64,000 bases of DNA from NCBI GenBank assembly GCA_036898135.1, contig CM072512.1, positions 21,417,582 through 21,481,581 of the forward strand. Direction: 5' to 3'. The position numbers and the translations under genes are program-made. A model generated the notes under the pieces. That model did no database searches. It was not told the origin of the DNA and saw nothing but the letters and a program-made list of their open reading frames with translations. Shown piece by piece: positions 61,823 to 64,000 of the stretch. How positions within the stretch are numbered: position 1 is the stretch's first letter; each line of letters begins with the position of its first letter. Origin of the DNA: Oncomelania hupensis (Eukaryota > Mollusca > Gastropoda > Littorinimorpha > Pomatiopsidae).

Positions 61823-61999
61823 TGTTGGTCAACTGCTATCGTGGGGGAGGGGGGGGGAGGGATCGGAAAGGGGGAAGGATAGGGGGGGGGGTAATGCTTC
61901 CATCTGAGTCCGTTAATACATCACATTTTAAAGGAAAAGCGTTGGGTGGAGTTAGCAAGGAAGATTGTGCTCGAAAGTGCAACGAATACCTGTTTATGT

Positions 62000-62589
62000 A
62001 TGTCTAAGGTCAAATTGTCAAACTTGTACATTAAATGGTATGATTATAAAAGGATTTTTTTTATAATCCCAATTAATGCCGTGAAGATTTTCTCCTAAGC
62101 GCAAAAATAATAATGGTGATGCGCCTTCCTGACTATACCCGAAGGTTAAGGGAAATCGTTCCATGAAACAGCCGACGCGGCGATGACGTCGAAATGGTGC
62201 TTGCACATGCGCACTGCTGAGTTTGCGCTTTGTAAGACAATGTACCGTTACCGCTTGAACAAGACTACCGAAATGGCATAAGTTTTCTTTCCATAGCACG
62301 CTGACCTAGAGGGGGCAAAACTGTCAGTGCATTGTACTCAATACCTGCTGCAGAAGCATGTAAATGAGCGAGGCTGTAATATTGTAGAGCAACTAGAAGG
62401 CAAAGCCCATATTACTCACATGCTCCTTATGGAAATTTGCAATATTTAATGTTAAAATGAGTGTCCAGAGAAACACGAAATGGAACGATGGCATTAAAAT
62501 GCAAAGTAATACCAACTTTGATCTTTCGATTTACTTGGCCTTGTCCTCTGACTCCAAATATACTCACATACAATCAAATAAACTATAAC
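62000..62589. other. Gene-free stretch
   Basis: No coding, RNA or repeat feature recognised. Confidence 0.4.
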
Positions 62590-63340
62590 GAAAATCGTAT
62601 TACCTTGGGATGACCTTGACCTTCAATGACTTTGACCTTAGGATAACACTGACCTTCTCGTGACGTCTCATGCTCATGGATGCCACACCAAAATCCTTGT
62701 AACGTTTTTACTTGGTAAATAAATATTCTTATCTTATCTTATCTTATCTTATCTTATCTTATCTTATCTTATCTTATGATCAAATAATCCAATGGGTTAA
62801 ATATAGTGCCATTCTACTGTATGATGACCCATTTTAAAACGTTTTTGCGAAGCCTAAACTGACCTTGACCTTCAAGATCAACGCAAAAACGCAACATATA
62901 TAAAAGATCAATCTATCATCTCTAAATACAACAAGTTCGGACTTTATATTTCTCACAGTTTAGGGTCAAGGTCACTTCAAAGTACCTATACCAACCGATT
63001 TTGGACAGCTCCAGTGACCTTGATCTTGGAGAGAGATTGTGTAAATGTGCACAGTATGCGTGTCTCATTGATATCTATCAAGCTTCAAAGAATCATAATT
63101 TTAATATTAATAACTTAAAAAAAAAGGGTTAAATTTTGTGAACAATTGTTATTTTTTACTAACATTTGTTGAACCTATGATCTTGACATTCAAGTGAAGT
63201 CATCAATTCACGGATCATGTACGAGGTCTAATGGACACCACCTTATCAAGTTTGGTTGTGATAGTTAAAATAGGTTCTGATATATTAATCCACTTGCAAA
63301 TTTTGCACAGCCGGACGGCGGACAGATGGACACAGGAGCT
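62590..63340 (+). repeat. R3-type repeat region rich in TGACCTTG motifs
   Basis: Copies of TGACCTTG or its complement CAAGGTCA occur at about 62611, 62860, 62970 and 63015, with variants such as TGACTTTGACC between them. The block ends with 'caagtttggttgtg' and a CCGGACGGCGGACAGATGG segment at about 63312-63330, the order seen in other R3 copies. A (TTATC)n tract interrupts it at 62723-62776. Confidence 0.5.
62723..62776 (+). repeat. (TTATC)n pentanucleotide microsatellite
   Basis: About 10 units, following 'aaatattcttatc', a possible retroposon tail. Confidence 0.95.
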
Positions 63341-64000
63341 AAACAAATTGTTTAATGTCCTTTTTGGACTATTTAGGACTCATCTCGCATAGATTTTCAA
63401 AAATCTTAAACAAAAAAAATGTTGAGGGGAAGAGGGGGGGTGGGGGTGGGGGTGTAGGGAAGAGGTGGATGTGCGTGGGTGGGCGGGGGTAGGGAGGTGT
63501 GTGAGTACATGGATTCACATTGCTATGCATGGCCATAGTTGGTCACGTTGCATCAGGAATAAGCAACCAAATATATGCTTTCAAAACAGCTTCTGTTACG
63601 GGCTAGAGATACGATGTTTATAGTCAGATTTCGCAAATACCCACCGCAACGCAAATATTAATCTTATATTGTGAATTATACTCTTAAACATTTCCCCCCG
63701 CACTTTTGATCGTGACCTCAGACACCGTTTAACATTGACAAAACCCATTTGCAGTGCACGGTTCACAATAAAAGCTCGATAAATTGGAGGGCATGTCATT
63801 CTAAATCTCAGAAAACAAAAGGCGAGACTTCCTAAAGCTCAGTTTGATAAGGACCTCCCTGATGGATTGCGTGTCTTGTGAGGGTGCAAGTGGGCAAGAC
63901 GATCTGTAGAAATTACAGTTTATTGTCGGCGTAAAGAACACAAAGACGCCAAAGGGGTTACAACTTACACCAACTCTTTTCACCTGGAAAGGGATAAACT
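63341..64000. other. Gene-free stretch with G-rich block
   Basis: A G-rich, purine-biased block lies at about 63423-63500, with at least four G-runs of three or more close together. Nothing else recognised up to the window end. Confidence 0.4.

Overview
This window looks like a stretch of a metazoan nuclear genome, most likely a mollusc and plausibly a gastropod. The evidence is a spliced gene of the animal NDNF family with canonical GT-AG junctions, a dense load of tri-, tetra- and dinucleotide microsatellites, several tRNA-headed SINEs, many decayed non-LTR retrotransposons and Tc1/mariner-type DNA transposons. There are no operons, no bacterial-style gene packing and no rRNA genes. The phylum is inferred from repeat style and the divergence of the NDNF-like protein; no single sequence proves it.

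Host coding content is sparse. The only host gene I can defend is the 3' part of an NDNF-like secreted fibronectin-III glycoprotein on the minus strand: an internal exon at 25109-25236 and the terminal exon at 22873-24200, separated by a 908 bp intron that carries a retroposon. Its 5' exons must lie at higher coordinates. Weak candidates are a 66 bp exon-like segment at 34440-34505, a signal-peptide-like ORF at 41633-41893 and a TATA/CCAAT promoter-like cluster at 43985-44190, all on the minus strand. A second possible coding remnant is a GPCR-like two-helix ORF at 28313-28687 (minus).

Mobile DNA dominates. One RTE-like LINE family is present as an ORF-intact but 5'-truncated copy (58340-60180), a long decayed copy (2918-4490), a long antisense decayed copy (44540-46217) and a cluster of short 3' fragments (25410-27035 and 30090-30420). 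Pieces of a different LINE type (CR1/L2/Jockey-like) lie at 4965-5245, 20940-21390 and 60640-61185. DNA transposons are a doubly inactivated Tc1 element (38771-40237), a 378 bp MITE with TA target duplications (35004-35381) and a fold-back derivative of a mariner/IS630-type element (18045-18636). tRNA-derived SINEs lie at 10241, 27674, 32025, 36615, 46700, 47506, 57635 and 61525.

Three other structures stand out. A non-coding retroposon of about 580 bp, called R1 here, occurs four times and every copy is bounded by a 10-17 bp target-site duplication. An 86 bp satellite has 15 tandem units (50297-51566). A perfect 47 bp inverted repeat with a 21-base loop lies at 61264-61378. Many microsatellites start exactly at the 3' end of a retroposon, which explains part of the simple-sequence load. 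I found no convincing new multi-gene system; the most novel items are R1, the perfect hairpin and the fold-back element.
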